6,021 bases of DNA from positions 1-6,021 of the forward strand of contig JAUWMJ010000210.1 in the NCBI GenBank assembly GCA_030613225.1, in the 5' to 3' direction. The notes under the pieces are model-generated. The model saw only the letters and a program-made list of their open reading frames with translations, searched no databases and was not told the DNA's origin. This document shows, in pieces, positions 1-5,243 of this stretch. Positions within the stretch are counted from its first letter, which is position 1. Each line of letters starts with the position of its first letter. Both the position numbers and the translations under genes were made by a program. This DNA comes from Desulfobacterales bacterium. Lineage in GTDB: Bacteria; Desulfobacterota; Desulfobacteria; Desulfobacterales; JAUWMJ01.

Positions 1-1357
1 CCACCTGACTGGTCAATGCCCCGGTATAGGCCCCTTTTTGCCGGCCGAACAGTTCGCTTTCCACCAAAGCAGACGGCAGGGAAGCGCAATCGACTTTCAC
101 CATCACCCGGTCTTTGCGCTTGCTGAGATTGTGAATGGCCCGGGCAGTCAATTCTTTTCCGGTGCCGGTTTCGCCGGTGATGAGCACCAATGATTCGGTT
201 GGGGCAACCTGCTCTATCTGGAGAAAAACCCTTTTTATCGCCTCACTCTCTCCGACGATTTCCCCATGGCTGTGGGCAAGCTTAATCTCCGCCCGCAAAT
301 ATTCACTCTCTGCCTGGAGGCGGTCTTTGAGTTGTTCGATCTCAGTGTAGGATTTCCGCAACGCCTCCTCTGCCTGCTTTTGCTTTGTAATGTCCCGAGC
401 AATTCCACAAAGACCGATAATTTCTCCCGAATTATCTCTAATCGGCACTTTAATAACGTGAAATGTTGTGTGAACCCCAGCCAGCGGTTTTGTGTCTACT
501 TCCTCAATAATCTCACCTCTCAGAACAGAAGAATCTACCTCTCTTATATGTGCTGCCGCTTCATCTCCAAAAAGTTCCTCATCAGATTTCTCCAAAAGTT
601 GAGAAGCCTGGACTCTAAATAAGCGCTCCATGGTTGGATTGACGTGGGTGTATTTTAAGTTGCGATCTTTGATGAAGATTGAATCTTCGGCCGTCTCGAA
701 AATGGCACGAAACCATTCCTGGCTCTCACGCAACGCCTTCTCGGCCCGCTTGCGATCTTCAATTTCTTTTCTCAGTGAAGCGACTGCTTTTGCAAGTTCG
801 GCAGTTCGCTCCTCTACACGTCGTTCCAGCTCATTGTGAGCCTTTTGCAACGCCTTCTCAGTTCGTTTACGCTCAGACAGGTCAACGGCTATGCAGTACA
901 TTAAATTGGGCCTGCCATTAAGACAGACAACCGTATGGATGGAATATACTGGAACCAGGGAACCGTTCTTATGCAATAGCATGAGTTCGCCTGAAGGCAT
1001 AAACTCCCCGGACCTGGTGCACTTCGCTCCCAGTTCAAGAGCTTGCTTAAAATTGAGTTTATCTTCCGGTGGGATTATCAGGTCTGCCAGGTTCCGGCCC
1101 ATCGCCTCTTTGACCGTGTAGCCATAGATCTCTTCGCTGGCCTTGTTCCAGTAACGCACGATACCGTCCGTCGTGTATCCCTGTATCGATACCCCCGGAA
1201 TGTAATCCAGGAGATTTTGGAACCTCGCCTCGCTCTTCCGCCGCCCCGCTCCTCCCTGCCTGCGCTCAGTCTTCGTGGCATTCAATACGGCAACACATTG
1301 GCGCAGTTCTACCACTTTACTTACAAGGTGCTTTTTTGCCTTACCATCATCTTCCAT
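1..1357 (-). CDS. Sigma-54-dependent transcriptional activator with two PAS sensor domains (3' part beyond window)
   Basis: This is the N-terminal 452 residues of a bacterial enhancer-binding protein that would use ATP to open sigma-54 promoters. I read it codon by codon and found no frameshift. Order: short N-terminal helix; PAS 1 (~42-165); heptad-like linker rich in E, R and K (~162-212); PAS 2 (~213-325, starting QEWFRAIFETAEDSIF); second coiled coil (~325-360); then the AAA+ domain from IVGES (367). Walker A is GETGTGKE at 395-402. The sigma-54 contact loop is GAYTGA at 442-447, preceded by ELFGRQK; Y for F is a tolerated variant. Walker B and the DNA-binding domain lie outside the window. 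There is no receiver domain, so the input is probably a ligand or redox cue sensed by PAS. The ATG start is firm: GAGGTGA lies five bases upstream and an in-frame TGA eight codons upstream. Its target genes cannot be read from the sequence. Confidence 0.95.
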   Translation of the reverse strand, partial: MEDDGKAKKHLVSKVVELRQCVAVLNATKTERRQGGAGRRKSEARFQNLLDYIPGVSIQGYTTDGIVRYWNKASEEIYGYTVKEAMGRNLADLIIPPEDKLNFKQALELGAKCTRSGEFMPSGELMLLHKNGSLVPVYSIHTVVCLNGRPNLMYCIAVDLSERKRTEKALQKAHNELERRVEERTAELAKAVASLRKEIEDRKRAEKALRESQEWFRAIFETAEDSIFIKDRNLKYTHVNPTMERLFRVQASQLLEKSDEELFGDEAAAHIREVDSSVLRGEIIEEVDTKPLAGVHTTFHVIKVPIRDNSGEIIGLCGIARDITKQKQAEEALRKSYTEIEQLKDRLQAESEYLRAEIKLAHSHGEIVGESEAIKRVFLQIEQVAPTESLVLITGETGTGKELTARAIHNLSKRKDRVMVKVDCASLPSALVESELFGRQKGAYTGALTSQV

Positions 1358-1362
1358 TCTGA

Positions 1363-1369
1363 TCACCTC
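1363..1369 (-). promoter_or_regulatory. Ribosome binding site of the sigma-54 activator
   Basis: On the minus strand GAGGTGA lies five bases before the ATG at 1357-1355. An in-frame stop at 1381-1379 rules out a much longer protein, so this site fixes the start. Confidence 0.75.
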
Positions 1370-1403
1370 GCCAAATTGTCAGTAAATCTTCCAGGGTAGC
1401 GTT

Positions 1404-1431
1404 GCTTAAAAAATAAGTTTTCATTTTAAGC
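1404..1431. repeat. 8-bp inverted repeat in the leader of the regulator gene
   Basis: GCTTAAAA (1404-1411) and TTTTAAGC (1424-1431) are perfect arms with a 12-base spacer. They lie about 47-74 bases upstream of the activator's start codon. This could be an operator (for example autoregulation) or a weak A+T-rich hairpin in the 5' leader. No clear promoter for the regulator could be assigned nearby. Confidence 0.4.
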
Positions 1432-1526
1432 GCATGGATTCAGGTCATCTTTGTTCTTATTTGTTCCGACCAACTATTTCTGCTTCTATTTGTATTGTCC
1501 ATAGGGGAAAGGCTTCATTTTTTATA

Positions 1527-1586
1527 GGAAAATTCCCATGGCCGGGAATTTTTCCCGTGTGCATGGGAGGAATTCTGATTTTTTTT
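1527..1586 (+). repeat. Nested inverted repeats followed by T8; operator or terminator-like hairpin
   Basis: Several palindromes overlap here. AAAATTCCC (1529-1537) pairs with GGGAATTTT (1544-1552). CGGGAA (1543-1548) pairs with TTCCCG (1552-1557) across TTT. CCCATG (1535-1540) pairs with CATGGG (1562-1567). The last two can form one long two-part hairpin, and eight T residues follow at 1579-1586. A hairpin plus T-run on the plus strand resembles an intrinsic terminator, but no plus-strand gene lies upstream. It ends just before the -35 box at 1593, so an operator of dyad TTCCC/GGGAA half-sites for the divergent pair is equally possible. Confidence 0.5.
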
Positions 1587-1592
1587 ATTACC

Positions 1593-1620
1593 TTGACATA
1601 GTGTTAAGAGGAAGTATAGA
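1593..1620 (+). promoter_or_regulatory. Sigma-70-type promoter of the Spy-like gene
   Basis: A perfect -35 TTGACA (1593-1598) and a -10 TATAGA (1615-1620) are separated by 16 bases. Transcription would start near 1627, leaving a leader of about 70 bases before the ATG at 1700. No sigma-54 type -24/-12 element with correct GG-GC spacing was found in this intergenic region, so direct control by the divergent activator is not supported. Confidence 0.6.
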
Positions 1621-1653
1621 AAAACAAACTTGATAGATGGGGAAAACGAGCAG

Positions 1654-1671
1654 TTAAAAAAGGTTTTTTAA
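1654..1671 (+). repeat. Perfect A+T-rich palindrome in the leader of the Spy-like gene
   Basis: TTAAAAAA (1654-1661) and TTTTTTAA (1664-1671) are perfect 8-bp arms around GG. The site lies between the predicted transcription start and the ribosome binding site, where a bound protein or a small hairpin could affect expression. It may also be chance in a very A+T-rich leader. Confidence 0.35.
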
Positions 1672-1688
1672 TATAAACTACAATTAAT

Positions 1689-1695
1689 AAGGGGG
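1689..1695 (+). promoter_or_regulatory. Ribosome binding site of the Spy-like gene
   Basis: AAGGGGG lies four bases upstream of ATG 1700. This start also gives a textbook signal peptide, so the start is well supported. Confidence 0.6.
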
Positions 1696-1699
1696 AAAA

Positions 1700-2464
1700 A
1701 TGAAAAAATCACCTATTAGCAGTTATGTTTTAACGGTTTTTGTAGTAGTATTACTTGTCTTCAGTTCGTCAGCCTTTGCAGCGGAAAAAAGGGGTGGTAT
1801 GGCTATTGGCGATTTAAACCTGACTGAAGAGCAGCTTGTCGCCCTGGGAGGACTTATTGATGAGTTTGGTGAAGCACAGTTCGAAATCGAAATGCAGATT
1901 GATAATAAATTTGCTGAATTAGGTGCGGAAATCAGAAAAAAGGGACGTTTTGATACGAAAATTAAAGAGAAAAAGAGCATCCGGAAAGTTAACAAGCTCG
2001 CTAAAGAGATAATCTCATTAGAAGGACAAGTGCTGAAAAAAAGAGTGGAATATTTGCTCAAGGCCAAGAATATCCTTAACGAAGAACAGAAGATGAAGCT
2101 GATATCTGCTCTTGAATTTGAGGATGACTTTTTTGAAGATGAATTGCCTGAGATTTTTGAACTCGAGTTCTTAATTATGCCACTCGATCTTACCAAAGAA
2201 CAGATTAAAAAAATCCTTCGTTATAAAACCGATATGAAGGTAAAAGCGCTAAAGATAAGTCTGCAAATTTTATACCAAATCCTTGATTTACAAACTGAAA
2301 TAAATAAAGTGGAGACAGACCCCAAAAACATAGACAAGATAATTCTCAAAATTACTGATCTTGGGACAAAGCTCTTAGAGAACAGGGTAAACGGCTTGTT
2401 GAAATCCAAGGATGTTCTAACCGTTCCCCAAAGGAAGATGTTAATCCAAAGCTTAATGCTGTAG
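1700..2464 (+). CDS. Periplasmic Spy/CpxP-like protein with a tandem duplicated LTxxQ unit
   Basis: A secreted, highly charged, mostly helical protein of 254 residues. Residues 1-27 form a Sec signal peptide: MKK, a hydrophobic stretch to about 21, then an AFA|A cleavage site. The mature part contains two similar units. Unit 1 opens with LTEEQ (41-45) and closes with LNEEQKMKLI (126-135). Unit 2 opens with LTKEQ (164-168) and closes with LTVPQRKMLI (240-249). The lines YLLKAKNIL and GLLKSKDVL before the closing motifs also match. An acidic, aromatic linker (139-157) joins them. Spy and CpxP, about 140-160 residues long, carry one such pair of LTxxQ motifs and act as periplasmic chaperones or stress modulators. 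By analogy this may be a fused two-unit version; the function is inferred and the exact client or partner is unknown. It has its own promoter and stands divergent from the PAS activator. Its relation to the cytochrome genes downstream is unproven. Confidence 0.8.
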   Translation: MKKSPISSYVLTVFVVVLLVFSSSAFAAEKRGGMAIGDLNLTEEQLVALGGLIDEFGEAQFEIEMQIDNKFAELGAEIRKKGRFDTKIKEKKSIRKVNKLAKEIISLEGQVLKKRVEYLLKAKNILNEEQKMKLISALEFEDDFFEDELPEIFELEFLIMPLDLTKEQIKKILRYKTDMKVKALKISLQILYQILDLQTEINKVETDPKNIDKIILKITDLGTKLLENRVNGLLKSKDVLTVPQRKMLIQSLML

Positions 2465-2599
2465 CAATTTATAATTTACAGCTAAGGAAAACGCTCGATC
2501 AATCCGCTAAAAAATCGGCGGATCTTCGATAAACAAGCCACCCCAGAGGAATAGCCCTTCGGGATTCCACAGAGCAGGCAAAAGGCTCTAAGACGATAA
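2465..2599. other. Gene-free stretch with two hairpins between the Spy-like gene and the repeat element
   Basis: I see no credible gene here. ATCCGC (2502-2507) pairs with GCGGAT (2518-2523), extendable by TCGA/TCGA at 2495-2498 and 2526-2529. A second hairpin joins GGAAT (2548-2552) to ATTCC (2564-2568), with CCC-TTC-GGG at its tip (2555-2563). Neither is followed by a T-run, so they are not convincing terminators. They may belong to a structured RNA or to a larger dispersed repeat that also includes the element starting at 2600. I do not recognise a known riboswitch. Confidence 0.35.
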
Positions 2600-2741
2600 G
2601 AGACCTTTGAAAAATGCCCAATTTTGTTCAAGTTCAAGGAAGGCGAAAATTTTAACCGGAGGAATATATTGAATATTTCGAGGATTACAATTTGAGCCTG
2701 ACACAGAAATTGGACAAAAGGGGGTGTTTTGCAAAGGTCTC
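2600..2741. repeat. MITE-like element with ~20-bp terminal inverted repeats, overlapping the cytochrome b start
   Basis: The left end GAGACCTTTG (2600-2609) continues AAAAATGCCC. The right end (2722-2741), read on the opposite strand, is GAGACCTTTG then CAAAACACCC. The arms agree at 17 of 20 positions, and partial similarity (TTTTGT, CAA, TT) continues inward for about ten bases. The 142-bp body has no transposase, which fits a non-autonomous, IS-derived element. No obvious target-site duplication was found. The right end runs through the first ~16 codons of the cytochrome b reading frame. Alternatively it could be a folded leader RNA; multiple genomic copies would settle it. Confidence 0.6.
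2680..2684 (+). promoter_or_regulatory. Ribosome binding site for the TTG start of cytochrome b
   Basis: GAGGA (2680-2684) lies seven bases upstream of TTG 2692, an ideal spacing. It is inside the MITE-like element, as is a stronger GGAGGA at 2658-2663 that would only serve a short out-of-frame TTG at 2669. The frame has no ATG before residue 78, which is inside the first membrane helix, so this site is the best support for the chosen start. Confidence 0.45.
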
Positions 2742-4089
2742 TCTTTTCAGCCGTATTCGCAGTTCTATCTTTTGGGCACCACTTTTTCCTCAAAATGAAC
2801 GTGAACGTAAAAAATTCCTGTTAAACAACCTGATCCTGCATTTCCGTCCACGAACGGTTCCTGAACAGTCGCTGAAATTCACGCATACCTGGGGGCTCGG
2901 CGGAATTGGTGCAACGCTCGTAATGCTTCTTTTTTTAACAGGCATTATGCTGAAATTTGTTTATGAGCCGTTTCCAGGCAGGGCCTATGACTCAATTATT
3001 CTTCTTCAGCAGGATGTCTGGTTCGGGCAGTTTATTCGCAACATTCATCACTGGAGTGCCAACATTCTGGTTATTGTTGTCTTTGTGCACATGCTGCGGG
3101 TATTTTTTACCGGTGCCTTCCATCCTCCGCGCCAGTTCAACTGGATAATAGGCCTTATCCTTTTTTTTCTTATTCTTATCTCAAACTTTACCGGATATCT
3201 GCTGCCCTGGGATCAGCTTGCATTCTGGGCAATAACAATCTGCACAAGCATGTTTGAATATATTCCAGGTGTAGGAATGTGGCTGCAAAAATTAATCAGA
3301 GGAGGGGCGGAGATCGGACCGGAGTCTCTCAAAACCTTCTTCACCCTGCATTCGGCAATTGTCCCTGCATGTCTTATCATGCTGATGCCCTTTCATTTTT
3401 GGCGTGTGCGAAAGGCCGGCGGTGTGGTCACACCCCGTTCTTTACGAGAAGAATCAGAAACCGCTGCCGGAAAAGTTCCAACTATCCCGGATCTGATACT
3501 TCGTGAACTTGTGGTCGCACTGGTTTTAATCGCTTTTATCCTGGTCTTTTCCATTATATTAAACGCACCGTTGGAAGATAAGGCGAATCCGGGGCTCAGT
3601 CCCACCCCGGCCAAGGCTCCCTGGTATTTTCTGGGTATGCAGGAACTGCTTTTGCACTTTCACCCTTTGTTTGCCGTTTTTATTATTCCGATCTTTGTCA
3701 TAGGCTTCTTAATCTTTTTGCCGTATTTAAAATATGATTCAGATGTGACAGGTTCCTGGTTCATATCTCAAAAGGGACGCCGGATGGCGATGGTTTCCGC
3801 ATTATCCGCTGTGATCGCAACGCCCATAGGGATTATATCAGACGAATTTTTCATTGATTTTACCGCCTGGCTACCGGATCTACCGGCAGTAAGCCGCAAT
3901 GGGTTGCTGCCGGTTGCTATTGTGGCAGCGGTAGTTATCGGCTTTTATCTGCTTATGAAGAAAAAATATGAGGCCACAAATAACGAGACTATCCAGGCTG
4001 TATTTATTTTACTTCTGGTTTCATTTATTATTTTGACAATTACCGGCATATGGTTCAGGGGACAGGGGATGGCGTTGACATGGCCGTAG
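2692..4089 (+). CDS. Cytochrome b of a Rieske/cytochrome bc-type quinol oxidoreductase
   Basis: The dihaem membrane core of a quinol-oxidising bc complex, 465 residues with the N-terminal (b6-like) and C-terminal (subunit IV-like) halves fused. The four haem-b ligands are present with canonical spacing: H119 (in NIHHWS) and H133, 14 apart; H220 and H235, 15 apart. TGYLLPWDQ (167-175) matches the loop of the cytochrome b family. About nine membrane helices are visible: four in the N-terminal half, then ~268-290, 325-346, 364-385, 404-423 and 435-455. The Qo-site PEWY motif reads APWY (309-312), so the glutamate is absent; variants here are associated with menaquinone-type complexes. The family-like N-terminus seems to begin around SRIRSSIFW (20-28); residues 1-16 are encoded by the MITE-like element. 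TTG 2692 is the likely start, TTG at 2710 an alternative. Rieske and multiheme cytochrome genes follow in the same direction. Confidence 0.95.
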   Translation: MSLTQKLDKRGCFAKVSLFSRIRSSIFWAPLFPQNERERKKFLLNNLILHFRPRTVPEQSLKFTHTWGLGGIGATLVMLLFLTGIMLKFVYEPFPGRAYDSIILLQQDVWFGQFIRNIHHWSANILVIVVFVHMLRVFFTGAFHPPRQFNWIIGLILFFLILISNFTGYLLPWDQLAFWAITICTSMFEYIPGVGMWLQKLIRGGAEIGPESLKTFFTLHSAIVPACLIMLMPFHFWRVRKAGGVVTPRSLREESETAAGKVPTIPDLILRELVVALVLIAFILVFSIILNAPLEDKANPGLSPTPAKAPWYFLGMQELLLHFHPLFAVFIIPIFVIGFLIFLPYLKYDSDVTGSWFISQKGRRMAMVSALSAVIATPIGIISDEFFIDFTAWLPDLPAVSRNGLLPVAIVAAVVIGFYLLMKKKYEATNNETIQAVFILLLVSFIILTITGIWFRGQGMALTWP

Positions 4090-4095
4090 TAGGTA

Positions 4096-4120
4096 CAGGT
4101 TTCAGGGTTCAGGGTACAGG
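4096..4120 (+). repeat. Degenerate heptamer array after cytochrome b
   Basis: Three consecutive 7-base units, CAGGTTT, CAGGGTT and CAGGGTA, plus a partial CAGG begin seven bases after the stop codon. They share the CAGGNNT pattern with the larger palindromic array just downstream and look like an eroded part of it. Confidence 0.6.
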
Positions 4121-4145
4121 ATAGATAGAGGTGTCAGGGACAATC

Positions 4146-4210
4146 AGGTTTCAGGTGTCAGGTGTCAGAAACCGCAAGAACTGACACCTGAACACTGACA
4201 CCTGAAACCT
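4146..4210. repeat. Heptamer-built palindrome, copy 1 (upstream of Rieske)
   Basis: The left arm (4146-4168) is made of 7-base units of the type TTTCAGG and TGTCAGG. The right arm (4181-4210) is its reverse complement with one extra unit. The outer 16 bases of each arm match perfectly, and a 12-base loop separates them. It would form a very stable hairpin in DNA or RNA. There is no T-run after it on the plus strand, so a role as a simple terminator of cytochrome b is doubtful. A second copy lies at 4891-4983. Confidence 0.75.
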
Positions 4211-4236
4211 AAAAACAAAACGTAATAAAGATTTAT

Positions 4237-4286
4237 GTCGATATAAGAATTAATCTAAGGGTTCGCGCAGGTAAGCGAACGATGAG
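4237..4286 (+). repeat. Composite direct repeat, copy 1, containing the first Rieske start codon
   Basis: A 23-bp block (4237-4259, starting GTCGATATAA and ending TAATCTAAG) and a 15-bp block (4272-4286, TAAGCGAACGATGAG) recur exactly at 5011-5033 and 5045-5059. The spacer is 12 bases here and 11 there, and differs in sequence. The ATG at 4282 of the Rieske gene lies inside the 15-bp block. Confidence 0.8.
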
Positions 4287-4815
4287 GTTTATGTCAGATA
4301 ATACTAAAACAAAAGAATCTGAAATTGAACCATCCAGAAGATCGTTTTTGACAAAACTCTGGATCGGCCTCGGCTTTATTGCCCTGGTTGAATTCGTCTG
4401 GGTATTGATTTCTTTCCTGAGGCCACGCAGGCCCGGGTTGAGAGAAGCAAATGCGGAGGCCATTATCACTGCCGGACCGGTCGAAAGTTTTGCTCCGGGT
4501 TCGGTCACCGCCTTTGTCAGAGGCCGCTTTTATCTCTCACGATTAAAAGACGGGGGCTTTCTGGCGTTGTCCCGAAAGTGCACCCATCTTGGATGCACAG
4601 TCCCCTGGGTTGAAAAAGAGAACAAGTTTGAATGTCCCTGTCATGCATCGGCCTTTGATATCACCGGAAATGTCATCAGCCCCCCTGCGCCCCGGGCTCT
4701 GGATATATATAAGGTTTTCATTGAGAACAATATCGTTAAAGTGGATACCGACAAACTGATTAAACGCAGCGAGTTTCGCGCTGAGCAAGTTACATATGCT
4801 AACAAGAAAATTTGA
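4282..4815 (+). CDS. Rieske 2Fe-2S protein of the bc-type complex
   Basis: The high-potential iron-sulfur subunit that takes the first electron from quinol at the Qo site and passes it to the c-type cytochrome. Of 177 residues, 18-23 (SRRSFL) form a twin-arginine signal, followed by one membrane helix (~26-46) that probably stays as an anchor, typical for Rieske proteins folded before Tat export. Cluster box 1 is CTHLGC (100-105) and box 2 is CPCHASAF (118-125). Ligands are C100, H102, C118 and H121, with C105 and C120 placed for the stabilising disulfide. SPPAPRALD (133-141) gives the Pro loop. Two starts are possible: ATG 4282, in a repeat and with a poor ribosome site, or ATG 4291, three codons later, with GAGG just ahead at a short spacing. 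It lies 192 bases after cytochrome b, an operon partner separated by an inserted repeat. Confidence 0.95.
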   Translation: MRFMSDNTKTKESEIEPSRRSFLTKLWIGLGFIALVEFVWVLISFLRPRRPGLREANAEAIITAGPVESFAPGSVTAFVRGRFYLSRLKDGGFLALSRKCTHLGCTVPWVEKENKFECPCHASAFDITGNVISPPAPRALDIYKVFIENNIVKVDTDKLIKRSEFRAEQVTYANKKI

Positions 4816-4890
4816 CAGGATAACCTTATTATTCGCTTAATAGGGATAGACTTTTGTTAATTTTGAGAATCTATAAAAATATATATTCCT

Positions 4891-4983
4891 CAGGTGTCAG
4901 AAACCAGGTTTCAGGTGTCGGGTGTCAGGTTTCAGTTTTTGCGTTTCTCTTTCCTGACACCTGGACACTGACACCTGAAACCT
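4891..4983. repeat. Heptamer-built palindrome, copy 2 (downstream of Rieske)
   Basis: A short CAGGTGTCAG start (4891-4900) is followed by a left arm (4905-4935) of CAGGTTT/CAGGTGT-type units and a right arm (4953-4983) that is largely its reverse complement. A 17-base, T-rich loop lies between. Further degenerate units (CTGACATCTGAAAC) continue to about 5007. It is built like copy 1 but is not identical, so the copies have diverged or expanded independently. Confidence 0.75.
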
Positions 4984-5010
4984 CCGTCTGTCCTGACATC
5001 TGAAACTAAG

Positions 5011-5059
5011 GTCGATATAAGAATTAATCTAAGTACGAATTTAATAAGCGAACGATGAG
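5011..5059 (+). repeat. Composite direct repeat, copy 2, with a relic start codon
   Basis: The 23-bp (5011-5033) and 15-bp (5045-5059) blocks are identical to those ahead of the Rieske gene, in the same order and after the same kind of palindrome. The ATG in the 15-bp block (5055) here opens only a six-codon frame that ends at TAA 5073-5075. This looks like a duplicated gene leader that lost, or never had, its gene. Confidence 0.8.
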
Positions 5060-5075
5060 AAATAGAGGTATTTAA

Positions 5076-5243
5076 CACAATTGATAAAATAGATTTTTTA
5101 CTTTATCTTGTTAATCCCTGGCCCAGACCGGTATTGCATGTTTTGGTTGCAAGAGCTTCATTACCTGGATATTACAGCTACCATAGTGTGGTCCATACAA
5201 AATCGCACCAGGGCGGGCCTGTTATCCTGTCTAAGTAAAAACA
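5076..5243 (+). other. Leader region of the multiheme cytochrome gene; no gene seen
   Basis: The 428 bases between the Rieske stop and the next start hold the copy 2 repeats and then this unique stretch. Short open frames run through it, but none has a ribosome site or a recognisable product. I found no sigma-54 type site and no clear terminator. Confidence 0.4.
5081..5109 (+). promoter_or_regulatory. Possible sigma-70-type promoter before the multiheme cytochrome gene
   Basis: TTGATA (5081-5086, one mismatch to TTGACA) and TATCTT (5104-5109, two mismatches to TATAAT) are 17 bases apart. It would let the cytochrome gene be transcribed separately from cytochrome b and Rieske, with a leader of about 130 bases. 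The region is A+T-rich, so a chance match is quite possible. Confidence 0.3.

Noticed and set aside
135..1399. Several plus-strand open frames across 135-1399 and a minus-strand one at 1078-1281
   Set aside because: They overlap the activator gene, whose own frame is continuous for 452 codons with two PAS domains, Walker A and GAYTGA. The overlapping frames show no family features.
1637..1654. Possible sigma-54 promoter (GG and GC elements around 1638-1652)
   Set aside because: The distance between GG and GC is one base short of the strict spacing and the flanking consensus is poor.
1723..2409. Minus-strand open frames opposite the Spy-like gene
   Set aside because: They are low-complexity Ser/Phe/Ile products opposite a gene with signal peptide, ribosome site and LTxxQ motifs.
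2482..2793. Minus-strand 103-residue open frame spanning the hairpins and MITE-like element
   Set aside because: It crosses the intergenic stretch, the repeat element and the cytochrome b start, has no domain I recognise, and is best explained as read-through of repeat sequence.
4233..4788. Minus-strand open frames opposite the Rieske gene
   Set aside because: The plus strand has both Rieske cluster boxes and a twin-arginine anchor; the antisense frames are by-products.
4812..4841. TTGACA overlapping the Rieske stop codon as a promoter for the cytochrome gene
   Set aside because: The -35 is perfect, but no acceptable -10 follows at 16-18 bases (best is CTTAAT), so it is likely chance.
4096..4983. 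The two heptamer arrays as a CRISPR array
   Set aside because: The units are 7 bases, contiguous and arranged as inverted arms; there are no unique spacers of regular length, no 24-40 base direct repeats and no cas genes.
5119..5140. Possible sigma-54 promoter TGGCCC...TTGC before the multiheme cytochrome
   Set aside because: GG to GC spacing is 16 bases instead of 12.
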